Shown here piece after piece: positions 18,468-27,559 of a stretch of DNA of 64,000 nt. The stretch comes from Marinomonas alcarazii. Its GTDB lineage: Bacteria; Pseudomonadota; Gammaproteobacteria; Pseudomonadales; Marinomonadaceae. The notes below the pieces were generated by a model. The model had not been told where the DNA came from and ran no database searches. It was given only the letters and a program-made list of their open reading frames with translations. The position numbers were made by a program, and so were the translations under genes. Location: contig NZ_QKLW01000001.1 of the NCBI RefSeq assembly GCF_003208215.1, forward strand, positions 124,001-188,000, in the 5' to 3' direction. Every line of letters begins with the position of its first letter. The stretch's first letter is position 1.

Positions 18468-19283
18468 ATGTCACATTTACTAAGTAAGAAACGCCAACTT
18501 GACGGCACAACATTGACGCAACATGTAACGCCACAAAGTGCGAATTGGCGTTATATAGGCTTTGAAGCGCATCTGCTTAAGGCCGGCGAATCTGTAGTGA
18601 TTCAGACTGAAACGGATGAGGTGTGCGCGGTGGTTTTATCAGGCAAAGCGAACGCCAGTACCAAGCAGGAAGCGTGGAAAAACATAGGTGATCGAATGAG
18701 TGTATTCGAGCAAAAAGCACCTTATTCGGTGTATTCGCCTGCACAAGACGAGATTCGTATTGAAGCCATTACCGATGTGGAAGTGGCTTTTTGTAAGGCG
18801 CCAGGCAAAGGCGGATTCCAAGCGAAATTGATCACACCGGAGCAATGCCAATACGAAACGCGAGGCGTCACCAGCAACACTCGCCATGTGTGCAATATTT
18901 TATTCGGCAACGAACCTGCCGATAGCTTATTAGTGTGTGAAGTGATTACGCCAAGCGGTGGCTGGTCAAGCTATCCACCGCACAAACATGATACCGATGC
19001 GGCTCCCGCTGAAACTCAGCTGGAAGAAACTTATTATCACAAGATTGATCCGCCACAAGGCTTTGCTTTTCAGCGAGTTTATACGGATGACAGAAGTATT
19101 GATGAAACCATGGCTGTGGAAGACGGAGATCTCGTGATGGTGCCAGAAGGCTATCATCCAGTAGGTGTGCCACATGGTTATCAATCCTACTACCTGAACG
19201 TTATGGCAGGGCCTAGTCGTAACTGGATTTTCCATAATGATCCGGATCATGAGTGGATTATTAAACGAGATAAAAAAGCTTAA
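18468..19283 (+). CDS. iolB: 5-deoxy-glucuronate isomerase
   Basis: A 271-residue bicupin that converts 5-deoxy-D-glucuronate to 5-dehydro-2-deoxy-D-gluconate in the inositol pathway, between IolD and IolC. The metal-binding block SSYPPHKHDTDAAPAETQLEETYYH is clear, as are GFAFQRVYTDDRSIDE and the family C-terminus YYLNVMAGPSRNW.FHNDPDHEWI. The length is normal. It shares a transcript with the preceding dehydrogenase and sits apart from the main iolCDE operon because an IS5 remnant and the EamA/LysR pair lie between. Confidence 0.93.
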   Translation: MSHLLSKKRQLDGTTLTQHVTPQSANWRYIGFEAHLLKAGESVVIQTETDEVCAVVLSGKANASTKQEAWKNIGDRMSVFEQKAPYSVYSPAQDEIRIEAITDVEVAFCKAPGKGGFQAKLITPEQCQYETRGVTSNTRHVCNILFGNEPADSLLVCEVITPSGGWSSYPPHKHDTDAAPAETQLEETYYHKIDPPQGFAFQRVYTDDRSIDETMAVEDGDLVMVPEGYHPVGVPHGYQSYYLNVMAGPSRNWIFHNDPDHEWIIKRDKKA

Positions 19284-19306
19284 AAGCACAAATCGAGCTG
19301 CGCGCT

Positions 19307-20015
19307 TTAATATTCTGAAAAGTCCAATCGCAGTCATCAGTGTGGCTGGTTTATTACTGTTTTACCACTAAACGAGACAATTGAGCCTTGTTTAGTGGTA
19401 TTTAAACGGATCAATCTCTTACAGTTCTTGTCATCATCTGGTCAACTCTAAACATAATGGTAATAGCAAGCAACATGGCGAGCTTTCTGTTATTTTTTGT
19501 CTGCCTACAATAAATAGCTTTTCTAAAACTAAGCTGACACTTGATGATTCTAAAGGAAGTCCGACTTTTGCTCGAATACTGGCTTTGGTACCTTTTAGCT
19601 CTTCACGCTTTGAGCTCCACGATAGCCAGAATCCGCCGAGACAAAACACTCTTCGCTGTGAAGAAGATTGGCTGCTGTTGTTATGAGTTAACTCCGTTCT
19701 AGCGTTAATAGCAATATGGGCTTTAAGACAAATACCTGATCTATTCACTTTTTTAAAAAACTGACTCGATAGTTGAATCAGTGCCGGCAATTCATGATTG
19801 TGGTGTGATCAGGAATGGAGTTATTTAACGATGAGTCAGTAAATAATCGCTTCAAGTTGACCCCAAGCATAAATTTATTCATGCGAGAAAGGAACATTTC
19901 TTCACGTGTTTGATAATGTTTGTTGTTAAATTCGATGCCGACAAAGGTGGGTTAGTGCGACATGGCAGAGTGCTCGAAGCGCTCTTTCTCATAAGAGAGC
20001 TTATTTTCATGATTC
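19307..20015 (-). mobile_element. Decayed IS5-type element
   Basis: A broken relative of the intact element at 44037. On the minus strand the start (ATG at 19963; then THFVG-like, EFNNK, MFLSRMNK), the DHTT region, GYRGAQ-like [14 protein letters not shown] and the GFRKA...[12 protein letters not shown] end can be followed with frameshifts and a large internal deletion. Terminal repeats remain: TTTAATATTCTGAAAAGTCC at 19307-19325 and AGCTTATTTTCATGATTCC ending at about 20015, next to CTAG. The internal hairpin around CCACTAAAC is also shared. The left end abuts the stop codon of the EamA gene. Confidence 0.75.
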
Positions 20016-20939
20016 CTAGTTTTTCATCGCAGTTCGACAGTTTAAGCCCTGACGCCATTTAGCAAAAGGGATATTACCAATAATGGTACCGGTTAAAATC
20101 AGTATCAAGGCAATTATTAACCCCAGTGTCCAATGCTCACCAAACAGTGGTACGGCTAATACGCTGGCAAACACAGGAACCAAGGCCATCAACCCACCCA
20201 TTTTCGTCGCACCTAAAATATGTACTGCGCGTCCGTAAAATACCATTTGTACTGTGGTTGCCATCACTCCTTGGTAGAAAGCCTGTAAACCGATCATTTC
20301 CCAAGAAGCGTCAGTTAAATGATGTGGTAAAAACAATATGTAAACCGGTGCAAATAGTAGCGTTGTGACAGCAATAATGCCTAATGTTGCCTGCCAAGGC
20401 GCAAATTTCCAACGGCGGAGCAAAACAGTAAAAATACCCCAAAAGACACATGCGATTACAAAGCTGATATCCCCTAACCAATAAGATGCGTCAGATAGCA
20501 TTGTCTCGGTTAGCAAGGCAAGAATACCTAAACTGCTTACCAGAATACCAACCCAAGATGCTACTGTGTGGCGCTCGCCCGCTAAGAAGTAAGCAAATAC
20601 CGCTATCATAATAGGCATTAACCCTGGCAAAAGCAGCGCAGCGTGTGTTGCTGGTGCATGTTGAAATCCATTAAACACGGATAGCGCATAAGCCAAACCA
20701 CCAATGCTGCCTAAAACAAACATACGCCATTGCAAAATTGTTTTACGGTGTTGCCAAATGAACGGAAAAAATAAGATAAACGCTGTTCCAAAGCGCACTA
20801 TCATCATGTCTGGCAACGCTAACGCGGCCAATGCCCCTGCTTTAGATACCAATATAAAACCTGTCCAAATGGCCACAGCCGCTAAAGCGTACACCAGCCC
20901 AGCAACTGGCAAGGGGGATTTAACCGTTGATTGATTCAT
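20016..20939 (-). CDS. EamA-family (DMT) transporter
   Basis: A 307-residue inner-membrane protein with ten hydrophobic segments arranged as two EamA repeats (about residues 12-140 and 155-290), including GLAYALSVFNGFQHAPATHAALL and the matching second-half motif. The family exports amino acids, metabolites or drugs; the substrate is unknown. GAGGATC precedes the ATG. It is divergent from a LysR-family gene 108 bases away, a common regulator-target layout. Confidence 0.85.
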   Translation of the reverse strand: MNQSTVKSPLPVAGLVYALAAVAIWTGFILVSKAGALAALALPDMMIVRFGTAFILFFPFIWQHRKTILQWRMFVLGSIGGLAYALSVFNGFQHAPATHAALLLPGLMPIMIAVFAYFLAGERHTVASWVGILVSSLGILALLTETMLSDASYWLGDISFVIACVFWGIFTVLLRRWKFAPWQATLGIIAVTTLLFAPVYILFLPHHLTDASWEMIGLQAFYQGVMATTVQMVFYGRAVHILGATKMGGLMALVPVFASVLAVPLFGEHWTLGLIIALILILTGTIIGNIPFAKWRQGLNCRTAMKN

Positions 20940-21047
20940 TTTTTGATCCTCTTGTTTGATTTTTTTACATTATAGAGTTATCTTATTTTCATTAATAATG
21001 AATAATAAAGAACAATACCTTCATTTAATGTGAAAGAGTGAGCCATC

Positions 21048-21896
21048 ATAGATATTTCAGACCTGATTGTTTTTAAGGCCGTTGTTGAACATAAAGGCGT
21101 CACTCGGGCAGCAGAAGCCTTGCATCGAGTGCCATCTAATGTCACCGCTCGGCTTAAAAAACTGGAGAGTGAGCTCAATATAGATCTCTTTTTAAGAGAA
21201 AATAATCGCCTTTCTGTTACCTCCGCAGGTCTTCGCTTGCTGGACTACACGGATAAAATTTTGCAGCTGCAAAAAAGTGCCATCGCAGAATTAACACAGG
21301 CGGAACCGTCTGGATTATTACGTTTGGGATCTATGGAAAGTAGCGCTGCCTCTCGCCTGCCAAACATACTTTCGCGTTATCACGATAAGTACCCAGCCGT
21401 GCAAATTGAACTGATGACCGCTGCGTCTATGCCGTTAATAGAGAGAGTTTTAGAAGGCGAACTTGATCTTGTTATGACCTCTGATCCACCAAATGATCCA
21501 AGGCTTTCTTGTACTCATTGCTTTGATGAAGAGTTGGTGCTTATTATGCCGTTGGCTTGGGGAGGGCAGGAAGAACTGCCTGATTCTTTGACTATGGTGG
21601 GTTACAACAAAGGGTGTTCTTATCGCGATAGGCTCGAGAAGTGGCTTAAAGGTCAAGACCGTACTTGCGAACGTATCATCGAAATACCAAGCTATTACAC
21701 CATGATCAGCTGTGTGATTGCTGGAATGGGCATTGGCATGGTGCCGCGCTCGTTATTGGCATTACATAAAACCGGAGGGTTAGCGTTTCGTCCCGTCGAA
21801 ACAGAAATAGCTCACGCGCAGACGTATCTTGTATCGCGTAAAGACAATCCATCCAGCGCGATTAGCGCGTTTGTGGAGTGTACTTTACAGACTTAG
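21048..21896 (+). CDS. LysR-family regulator with non-standard start codon
   Basis: A LysR-type regulator of about 282 residues: N-terminal winged helix (DISDLIVFKAVVEHKGVTRAAEALHRVPSNVTARLKKLE) and a C-terminal effector domain (about 90-280). The family-matching frame opens after a TGA at 21039-21041 and contains no ATG, GTG or TTG before TTG 21120, which lies in the middle of the helix-turn-helix. The position equivalent to the normal Met is ATA (21048), preceded by ATC, with a purine-rich GAAAGAGTGAG just upstream. Either a rare start codon is used or an ATG was lost. It probably controls the divergent EamA transporter. Confidence 0.75.
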   Translation: MDISDLIVFKAVVEHKGVTRAAEALHRVPSNVTARLKKLESELNIDLFLRENNRLSVTSAGLRLLDYTDKILQLQKSAIAELTQAEPSGLLRLGSMESSAASRLPNILSRYHDKYPAVQIELMTAASMPLIERVLEGELDLVMTSDPPNDPRLSCTHCFDEELVLIMPLAWGGQEELPDSLTMVGYNKGCSYRDRLEKWLKGQDRTCERIIEIPSYYTMISCVIAGMGIGMVPRSLLALHKTGGLAFRPVETEIAHAQTYLVSRKDNPSSAISAFVECTLQT

Positions 21897-22092
21897 TTTT
21901 CATTGTGCATATGAACTTTTTATTTCATACCGCCAACAGGCATTGCATATCGTAAACTAATTACATTATAGATTTTCATAATGGGTTCAATGCTTTGTAT
22001 TACTCTATTTATAAGCATTCTTTTTCGAAGAGCAGCAGAGCAAAATATCCTCTTTACAGATGCTTTTTATTCCAATTAATCTTTAATAATTA

Positions 22093-22122
22093 AAAAAAGC
22101 CCACCAAATGGTGGGCTAAAAA
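22093..22122 (-). terminator. Terminator of the iolC-D-E-mmsA operon
   Basis: AGCCCACC (22098-22105) pairs with GGTGGGCT (22110-22117). The T-run lies on the minus-strand 3' side (seven A at 22092-22098 on plus), so it ends the minus-strand operon. Confidence 0.85.
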
Positions 22123-22178
22123 GTCGCTTACTAGAGAGTTAGACAATAACAATCTGCGACTGAGCTAAGGTATTCCCA

Positions 22179-23111
22179 TTACTTTGAAGAGTATTGGGAA
22201 AGATTCTGTTTTGTTACCAGTTCAAATGGCACCCAAAGGTTACGATCTACAGGGTCGCCATGAACCATTTTGTAAGCGGTCTGAACAGCTACTTGGCCTT
22301 GTTTAGTTGCATTCTGAAAAACGGTGACACTCAGTTCACCAGATCTCATAGCCGCTAAGCCATCAGCTGTTGCATCAATGCCAGCTACAACAATATTGTC
22401 GATGTTAAGACTGGATGCTTCTATTGCTTGAATGGCACCGATGGCCATTTCATCATTGTTGGCAATGACTGAATTAAACTCTATGCCAGAAGTAATCCAA
22501 TTGGTCATTAGGTCATAGGCTTGTGTTCGAGACCAGTTCGCCACTTGCTTATCAAGAATTTTAATGCCTGAGCATTCAGGGCGTGACAATACCTTTTCTA
22601 CATCTTTAGTACGTGTTAGCGCTGCATGATTCTCAAGAGGACCTATGATGACCAACGCGTTACCTTTACCATTTAATAGACGACAAACTTCTTCTGTTTG
22701 TAAGGTGCCTGAATCTAGCTCATTAGAGCCGACAAAACTGGCGGTATCAGGTAATTGATGAATGTCAATAGGTGGATGATTTACATAAACTAAAGGTATG
22801 CCCGCTTCATTTGTCATTTGCGTGATTGCCATAGTGGAATCACCATCTACAGCGTTAACGATAATGGCATCAACACCACTTGCAATAAAACTTTGGACTT
22901 GGTTTAGCTGACGTCCAATATCACTATTGGCGTCTTCAAATTGTAGTGTTATATCGTCATTAGATTGGTCCGCGGACTTCATTCCGTTGATCAAAATATT
23001 TAAAAAGGGGTTATCAAAGGATGTCATGCTTATGCCTATATTTGTGGCCTGAGCATTACTCATTGTTCCTATTGATAAAAGTAGTAATGCTATTTTATTT
23101 ATTTTGTTCAT
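22179..23111 (-). CDS. Periplasmic sugar/inositol-binding protein (orphan)
   Basis: A 310-residue type I periplasmic binding protein with a signal peptide (residues 1-22, NAQA). It is a clear paralogue of the binding protein at 37869, sharing blocks such as QLNQVQ.FIASGVDAII, SGTLQT.EVCRLLNGKG, DLMTNWI and NNDEMAIGAIQA. It is the last gene of the iolC operon and has no ATPase or permease beside it, so it probably feeds the transporter at 38847-41472, perhaps with a different inositol specificity. The substrate is inferred from context and paralogy. Confidence 0.85.
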   Translation of the reverse strand: MNKINKIALLLLSIGTMSNAQATNIGISMTSFDNPFLNILINGMKSADQSNDDITLQFEDANSDIGRQLNQVQSFIASGVDAIIVNAVDGDSTMAITQMTNEAGIPLVYVNHPPIDIHQLPDTASFVGSNELDSGTLQTEEVCRLLNGKGNALVIIGPLENHAALTRTKDVEKVLSRPECSGIKILDKQVANWSRTQAYDLMTNWITSGIEFNSVIANNDEMAIGAIQAIEASSLNIDNIVVAGIDATADGLAAMRSGELSVTVFQNATKQGQVAVQTAYKMVHGDPVDRNLWVPFELVTKQNLSQYSSK

Positions 23112-23184
23112 GCATAACTCCTGTTAAATAACGATATAAATATTGAAAGGGAATGAGCGGCGTAGATACACCGCCCACTCATGC

Positions 23185-24687
23185 TTACTTCATCGTTGGC
23201 ATTGAAAACTCTGCACCAGCGCGAAGACCTGTTGGCCAGCGTGCTGTGATGGTTTTCATACGAGTGTAGAAACGAACACCATCTGGTCCGTGCATGTGTA
23301 ATGGGCCAAATAAAGAACGTTTCCAGCCACCGAAACTATGGAAGGCCATAGGTACTGGAATTGGCACATTCACGCCAACCATTCCTACTTGAACGTCTTC
23401 ACAGAATTGACGAGCTGTATCGCCATCACGGGTGAAGATTGAGGTGCCATTACCGTATTCGTGGGCATTAATCATATCCAATGCTTCTTGGTAACTGTTG
23501 GCGCGAACAACACATAAAACAGGGCCAAAAATTTCTTCGTTATAGATGCGCATACCTTGTTTCACATTGTCGAATAAGGTTGGTCCAACGAAGTAACCAT
23601 TTTCATTGCCTGGATAGACAAAATCACGACCATCACGAACCAAAGTAGCGCCTTCTTCCACACCGATACCGATGTAGTCTTTGATTTTTGCGCAATGTTC
23701 TTTGGATATGACTGGGCCCATGTGGGCCTCTTCTGGTAAGCCAACCCCCGGGCCGACGCGCATTCCGTCAATTTCAGTACTTAAACTGTCGATCAGATTA
23801 TCGGCAACGTCATCACCAACACAAACTGCGACAGAAATCGCCATACAGCGCTCACCAGCAGAACCATATGCAGCACCCATTAGGGAACCAACAACTTGGC
23901 TTGGGTCCGCATCCGGCATCACGATCATGTGGTTTTTGGCACCGCCAAGCGCTTGTACTCGTTTGCCATGGGCAGAAGCTGTGGCGTAAATGTATTCTGC
24001 AATAGGTGTTGAGCCAACGAAGCTAACCGCTTGAACTCGTTCATCCGTTAGCAACACATCTACCGCTTCCTTATCACCATTAACGATATTGAAAACGCCA
24101 TCAGGAAGGCCTGCTTCAGTAAGTAGCTCTGCCAATCGTAGTGGTACAGAAGGATCTTTTTCTGATGGCTTCATCACAAAAGTGTTGCCGCTGGCAATGG
24201 CAACAGGGAACATCCACATTGGAACCATGGCTGGGAAGTTAAACGGTGAAATGCCCGCACACACGCCAAGCGGCTGCATCAAAGACATACTGTCTACACC
24301 ACGACCAACGTTTAGGCTGTGTTCACCTTTTTGTAGATGTGGAATGCCGCAAGCAAATTCCACTACTTCGATACCGCGCGTTAATTCACCTTTAGCATCA
24401 GAAAACACTTTGCCATGCTCATTAGTGATCATCTCTGCAATTTCATCTGCGTGTTGTTCTAGCAATGTCTTAAATTTAAACATGACTCGAGCACGGTTAA
24501 GTGGTGTGACTTTACTCCACGCTTTGAACGCTTCTTGTGCAGATTCAATCGCTGTGCGAGTTTCGTCGGCGCTAGAAAGCGCAACGCTAAGGCTTTGTGC
24601 GCCAGTAGCTGGGTTGTAAACTGGACCTGTGCGACCACTTTGGCTGGCAATTTGCTTACCGTTAATGTAGTTACCTAATGTTTTCAT
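23185..24687 (-). CDS. mmsA: CoA-acylating methylmalonate-semialdehyde dehydrogenase
   Basis: A 500-residue aldehyde dehydrogenase that turns malonate semialdehyde (last intermediate of inositol breakdown) into acetyl-CoA and CO2; it may also take methylmalonate semialdehyde. Seen: PLGVCAGISPFNFPAMVPMWMFP, the glycine-rich FVGSTPIAEYIY, the catalytic Cys in YGSAGERCMAISVAV, and NGTSIFTRDGDTARQF. The MmsA-type GERCM motif and length separate it from ordinary aldehyde dehydrogenases. Start 24687 has TTAGG upstream; a Met seven codons earlier lacks a ribosome site. In iol operons this gene is also called iolA. Confidence 0.93.
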   Translation of the reverse strand: MKTLGNYINGKQIASQSGRTGPVYNPATGAQSLSVALSSADETRTAIESAQEAFKAWSKVTPLNRARVMFKFKTLLEQHADEIAEMITNEHGKVFSDAKGELTRGIEVVEFACGIPHLQKGEHSLNVGRGVDSMSLMQPLGVCAGISPFNFPAMVPMWMFPVAIASGNTFVMKPSEKDPSVPLRLAELLTEAGLPDGVFNIVNGDKEAVDVLLTDERVQAVSFVGSTPIAEYIYATASAHGKRVQALGGAKNHMIVMPDADPSQVVGSLMGAAYGSAGERCMAISVAVCVGDDVADNLIDSLSTEIDGMRVGPGVGLPEEAHMGPVISKEHCAKIKDYIGIGVEEGATLVRDGRDFVYPGNENGYFVGPTLFDNVKQGMRIYNEEIFGPVLCVVRANSYQEALDMINAHEYGNGTSIFTRDGDTARQFCEDVQVGMVGVNVPIPVPMAFHSFGGWKRSLFGPLHMHGPDGVRFYTRMKTITARWPTGLRAGAEFSMPTMK

Positions 24688-24770
24688 GAGAATACCTAAC
24701 GTTTGCATGTGTTTTTTGTTGACGCTAAAGCCAGTAATCTAGAATTAGCGTCATGAATAAATATCGTCGG

Positions 24771-25670
24771 TTATTTGACGATTTCTAACCCGGACTCGGC
24801 GCACAACGCTTTCAGGTTGTTTGCCCCAAGTGTTGCGTACGTTAATGGGTGCGCAACACTTGGATCTTGCTCTGCTTCCACAACTAACCAGCCAGAATAG
24901 TTACTTGCTTTTAGTTGTTTGAATAAACTGCCGTAATCAATAAAACCATCGCCCGGCACAGTAAAAACGCCATTTAACATAGCATTCAAGAAGCTGATGT
25001 CACGGTTCTTAGCATCTTTTAGGATTTCAGGGCGAAGGTCTTTGCAATGCACGTGAATAATGCGATCGGCGTGTTTTGCTTGAACTTCTAATGGATTACC
25101 GCCAGCAAAAGTCATATGGCCAGTATCCAAAAGTAGACCAACAGAAGGACCTGTGTATTTCATTAGTAGGTCAACTTCGTGTTGACTTTCAATGACAGTC
25201 CCCATGTGATGGTGATAAGCAATTTGTACACCTTGAGATAGGCAGTAGTCTGCAACTTGAGTAAGCTTCTTACTCATTTCAGCGATCTTTTCTTCGCTAA
25301 TAATAGGGCGGTGTGAAAGAGGTGTTTCTATTTGCCCATGGACACAGTCTGTTATCTCGCAGTAAACCATGGCTTTAGCACCAAGAGATTTTAGCAAGTG
25401 AAGATGAGGTTTTATGGCCTCAATTTCTTCTTCTACACTGCGAGTCAATAATTCACCACTGAACCAACCAGAAACCAAGCTTAAATCGTGCTCTTGTAAA
25501 ATAGGACCAAGCGCTTCTGGTGTGCGAGGGAATTTGTGGCCTAATTCAAAACCACTAAACCCGGCTTGTTTACCTTCGCTTAGGCACGTTTCAAGCGGTG
25601 TTTCAGCACCCAGAGTTGGTAGGTCGTCATTAGTCCAAGTCAGCGGGTTTATACCGATTCGTACGTTCAT
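24771..25670 (-). CDS. iolE: Myo-inosose-2 dehydratase
   Basis: A 299-residue TIM-barrel enzyme that dehydrates 2-keto-myo-inositol to 3D-(3,5/4)-trihydroxycyclohexane-1,2-dione, the substrate of IolD. The start MNVRIGINPLTWTNDDLPTLG is the typical IolE N-terminus; later YHHHMGTVIES, LLLDTGHMTFAGG, IIHVHCKDLRP and WLVVEAEQDP supply the metal and substrate ligands. The length is normal. It lies between iolD and mmsA in the operon. Confidence 0.93.
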   Translation of the reverse strand: MNVRIGINPLTWTNDDLPTLGAETPLETCLSEGKQAGFSGFELGHKFPRTPEALGPILQEHDLSLVSGWFSGELLTRSVEEEIEAIKPHLHLLKSLGAKAMVYCEITDCVHGQIETPLSHRPIISEEKIAEMSKKLTQVADYCLSQGVQIAYHHHMGTVIESQHEVDLLMKYTGPSVGLLLDTGHMTFAGGNPLEVQAKHADRIIHVHCKDLRPEILKDAKNRDISFLNAMLNGVFTVPGDGFIDYGSLFKQLKASNYSGWLVVEAEQDPSVAHPLTYATLGANNLKALCAESGLEIVK

Positions 25671-25697
25671 TTTTATTCTCCAATCAGTAATAGTGTT

Positions 25698-27548
25698 TTA
25701 TAGGTTTTTAAACTGACGTGCTTTGTGAGCGTCATAGGTTTTTCTAGCCTGACGTACTTTCTCGCGCTCAGATACTTCTGGTACAGCTACATCCCACCAG
25801 TGACCACCATTTTCTGTTGTGATGTCTGGGTCTGTGTCAAGGGTGATCAGGTAGCTAATTGGTGATGCTTTGGCACGTACTAGAGCTTCTTCAAGTTCCG
25901 CTATAGTGGTCACTTTTTCAGAGCTTGCACCCATTGATTTGGCGTGTGCGGCAAAATCTATCTTTGGTGCGCCTTCAGGAATGGTTAAGCAATCATCCAG
26001 CATGTTATTGAAGCCAGGGCCGCCACAGAATTGCTGAAGGCGGTGGATACAACCATAGCCTCGGTTATCTAGGACGACCATAATGATTTTTTGTCCTATC
26101 ATTACGGATGTAGCAATTTCAGAGTTCAGCATTAGGTAAGAACCATCGCCTACCATAACAAACACTTCAGATTGAGGGCTTGCCATTTTTGCCCCTAGCC
26201 CGCCTGCAAGCTCGTAGCCCATACAGGAGTAGCCGTATTCCATGTGGTAGCCACGACTGTAACGGGTGCGCCACAACTTTTGTAGTTCGCCAGGCAAACC
26301 TCCAGCAGCACAAACCACCATGTCTTTTTCGCCTGCAGCGCGGTTTACCGCACCGACGACTTCACCATCGCTTGGTAAATCAGTTCCTCGATCTGTGGTG
26401 ACTTTATCTATGACCTTTTGCCATTCAACCCGTTCTGCTTCAGCTTTATCGCTCCAACTAGTATCGATTTTCCAACCTTGAAGCGCTTTACTTAAGTGAG
26501 TAAGTGTTAGTTTTGCATCACCAACTAAGGCTTGACCTTTGTGCTTAATAGCATCAAAAGATGCCACGTTGACACTGACGATTCTGGCATCTGGATTTAT
26601 CATCGAGCGTGAACCCGATGCAAAATCACCCAATCGAGTTCCAACGGCAATAATTAAATCTGCTTCAGCACACAATTTATTTGTTGATGCCGCCCCCGTA
26701 ACACCTATGGTTCCCATGTTATGCTTGTGATCCCAAGGTAAAGTACCTTTGCCAGCTTGAGTTTCGCCAACAGGGAGCTGGAACTGACTAACAAAGCTGT
26801 CAAATTCTTTCAGAGCGCCGGAATAATGCACGCCACCGCCAGCAATTACGACTGGCTTTTTAGCCTGACGAATCAGTTTTAGGGCATCATTTAATTCATA
26901 AAAATCCGGCTCTTGGCGGCGTAGACGATGTACTTTTTCATCAAAAAAGCTTACTGGATAGTCGAATGCCATGGTTTGCACATCTTGCGGTATGGCAAGT
27001 GTCGCAGGTCCGCATTCGATAGGATCCATTAAAACTCGCATCGCTTGAGGTAGTGAAGTCAATAATTGTTCAGGACGAGTAATACGGTCAAAGAAACGAC
27101 TAACTGGGCGAAAACAATCATTTGATGTGATTGTCATGTCTTGAAAGTTTTCCACCTGCTGTAACACCGGATCTGGCATACGCGTTGCGAAAGTATCGCC
27201 AGGAAGAAACAGGACTGGGATACGGTTCACATGAGCAACTGCGGCGGCGGTTACCATGTTAACAGCGCCAGGACCTGCAGATGCGGTACAGGCCATCATT
27301 TGCTGACGGTTTTTAGTTTTTGCATAAGCAATGGCGGCATGTGCCATACCTTGCTCATTGTGTGCACGATAAGTTGGAAGTTTATCTTTTACATGGTAAA
27401 GCGCTTCACCTAAACCGGCGACGTTACCGTGTCCAAAAATACCCCAAACACCGGCAAACATAGGTTGAATACCGTTGTCTGTTTCTACTTTTTGCGCCAT
27501 CATGAATCGGACGACGGCTTGCGCCATGGTAAGTTTTATTGTTGTCAT
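25698..27548 (-). CDS. iolD: Trihydroxycyclohexane-1,2-dione acylhydrolase
   Basis: A 616-residue thiamine-diphosphate enzyme that opens the inositol-derived ring to give 5-deoxy-D-glucuronate. N-terminal ThDP-enzyme domain (about 1-190; FGHGNVAGLGEAL, YRAHNEQGMAHAAIAYAK), central domain (about 210-340; VIAGGGVHYSGA) and C-terminal ThDP-binding domain with GYELAGGLGAK and the GDGSYLMLNSE...NRGYGCIHRLQ motif. The 11-base gap to iolC and 27-base gap to iolE fit one operon. Confidence 0.95.
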   Translation of the reverse strand: MTTIKLTMAQAVVRFMMAQKVETDNGIQPMFAGVWGIFGHGNVAGLGEALYHVKDKLPTYRAHNEQGMAHAAIAYAKTKNRQQMMACTASAGPGAVNMVTAAAVAHVNRIPVLFLPGDTFATRMPDPVLQQVENFQDMTITSNDCFRPVSRFFDRITRPEQLLTSLPQAMRVLMDPIECGPATLAIPQDVQTMAFDYPVSFFDEKVHRLRRQEPDFYELNDALKLIRQAKKPVVIAGGGVHYSGALKEFDSFVSQFQLPVGETQAGKGTLPWDHKHNMGTIGVTGAASTNKLCAEADLIIAVGTRLGDFASGSRSMINPDARIVSVNVASFDAIKHKGQALVGDAKLTLTHLSKALQGWKIDTSWSDKAEAERVEWQKVIDKVTTDRGTDLPSDGEVVGAVNRAAGEKDMVVCAAGGLPGELQKLWRTRYSRGYHMEYGYSCMGYELAGGLGAKMASPQSEVFVMVGDGSYLMLNSEIATSVMIGQKIIMVVLDNRGYGCIHRLQQFCGGPGFNNMLDDCLTIPEGAPKIDFAAHAKSMGASSEKVTTIAELEEALVRAKASPISYLITLDTDPDITTENGGHWWDVAVPEVSEREKVRQARKTYDAHKARQFKNL

Positions 27549-27559
27549 GTGGGTTTCCT

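Noticed and set aside
19434..19790. 118-codon open frame on the minus strand
   Set aside because: Its translation contains pieces of IS5 transposase ([14 protein letters not shown]) across deletions and frame changes; it is a read-through of the decayed element.
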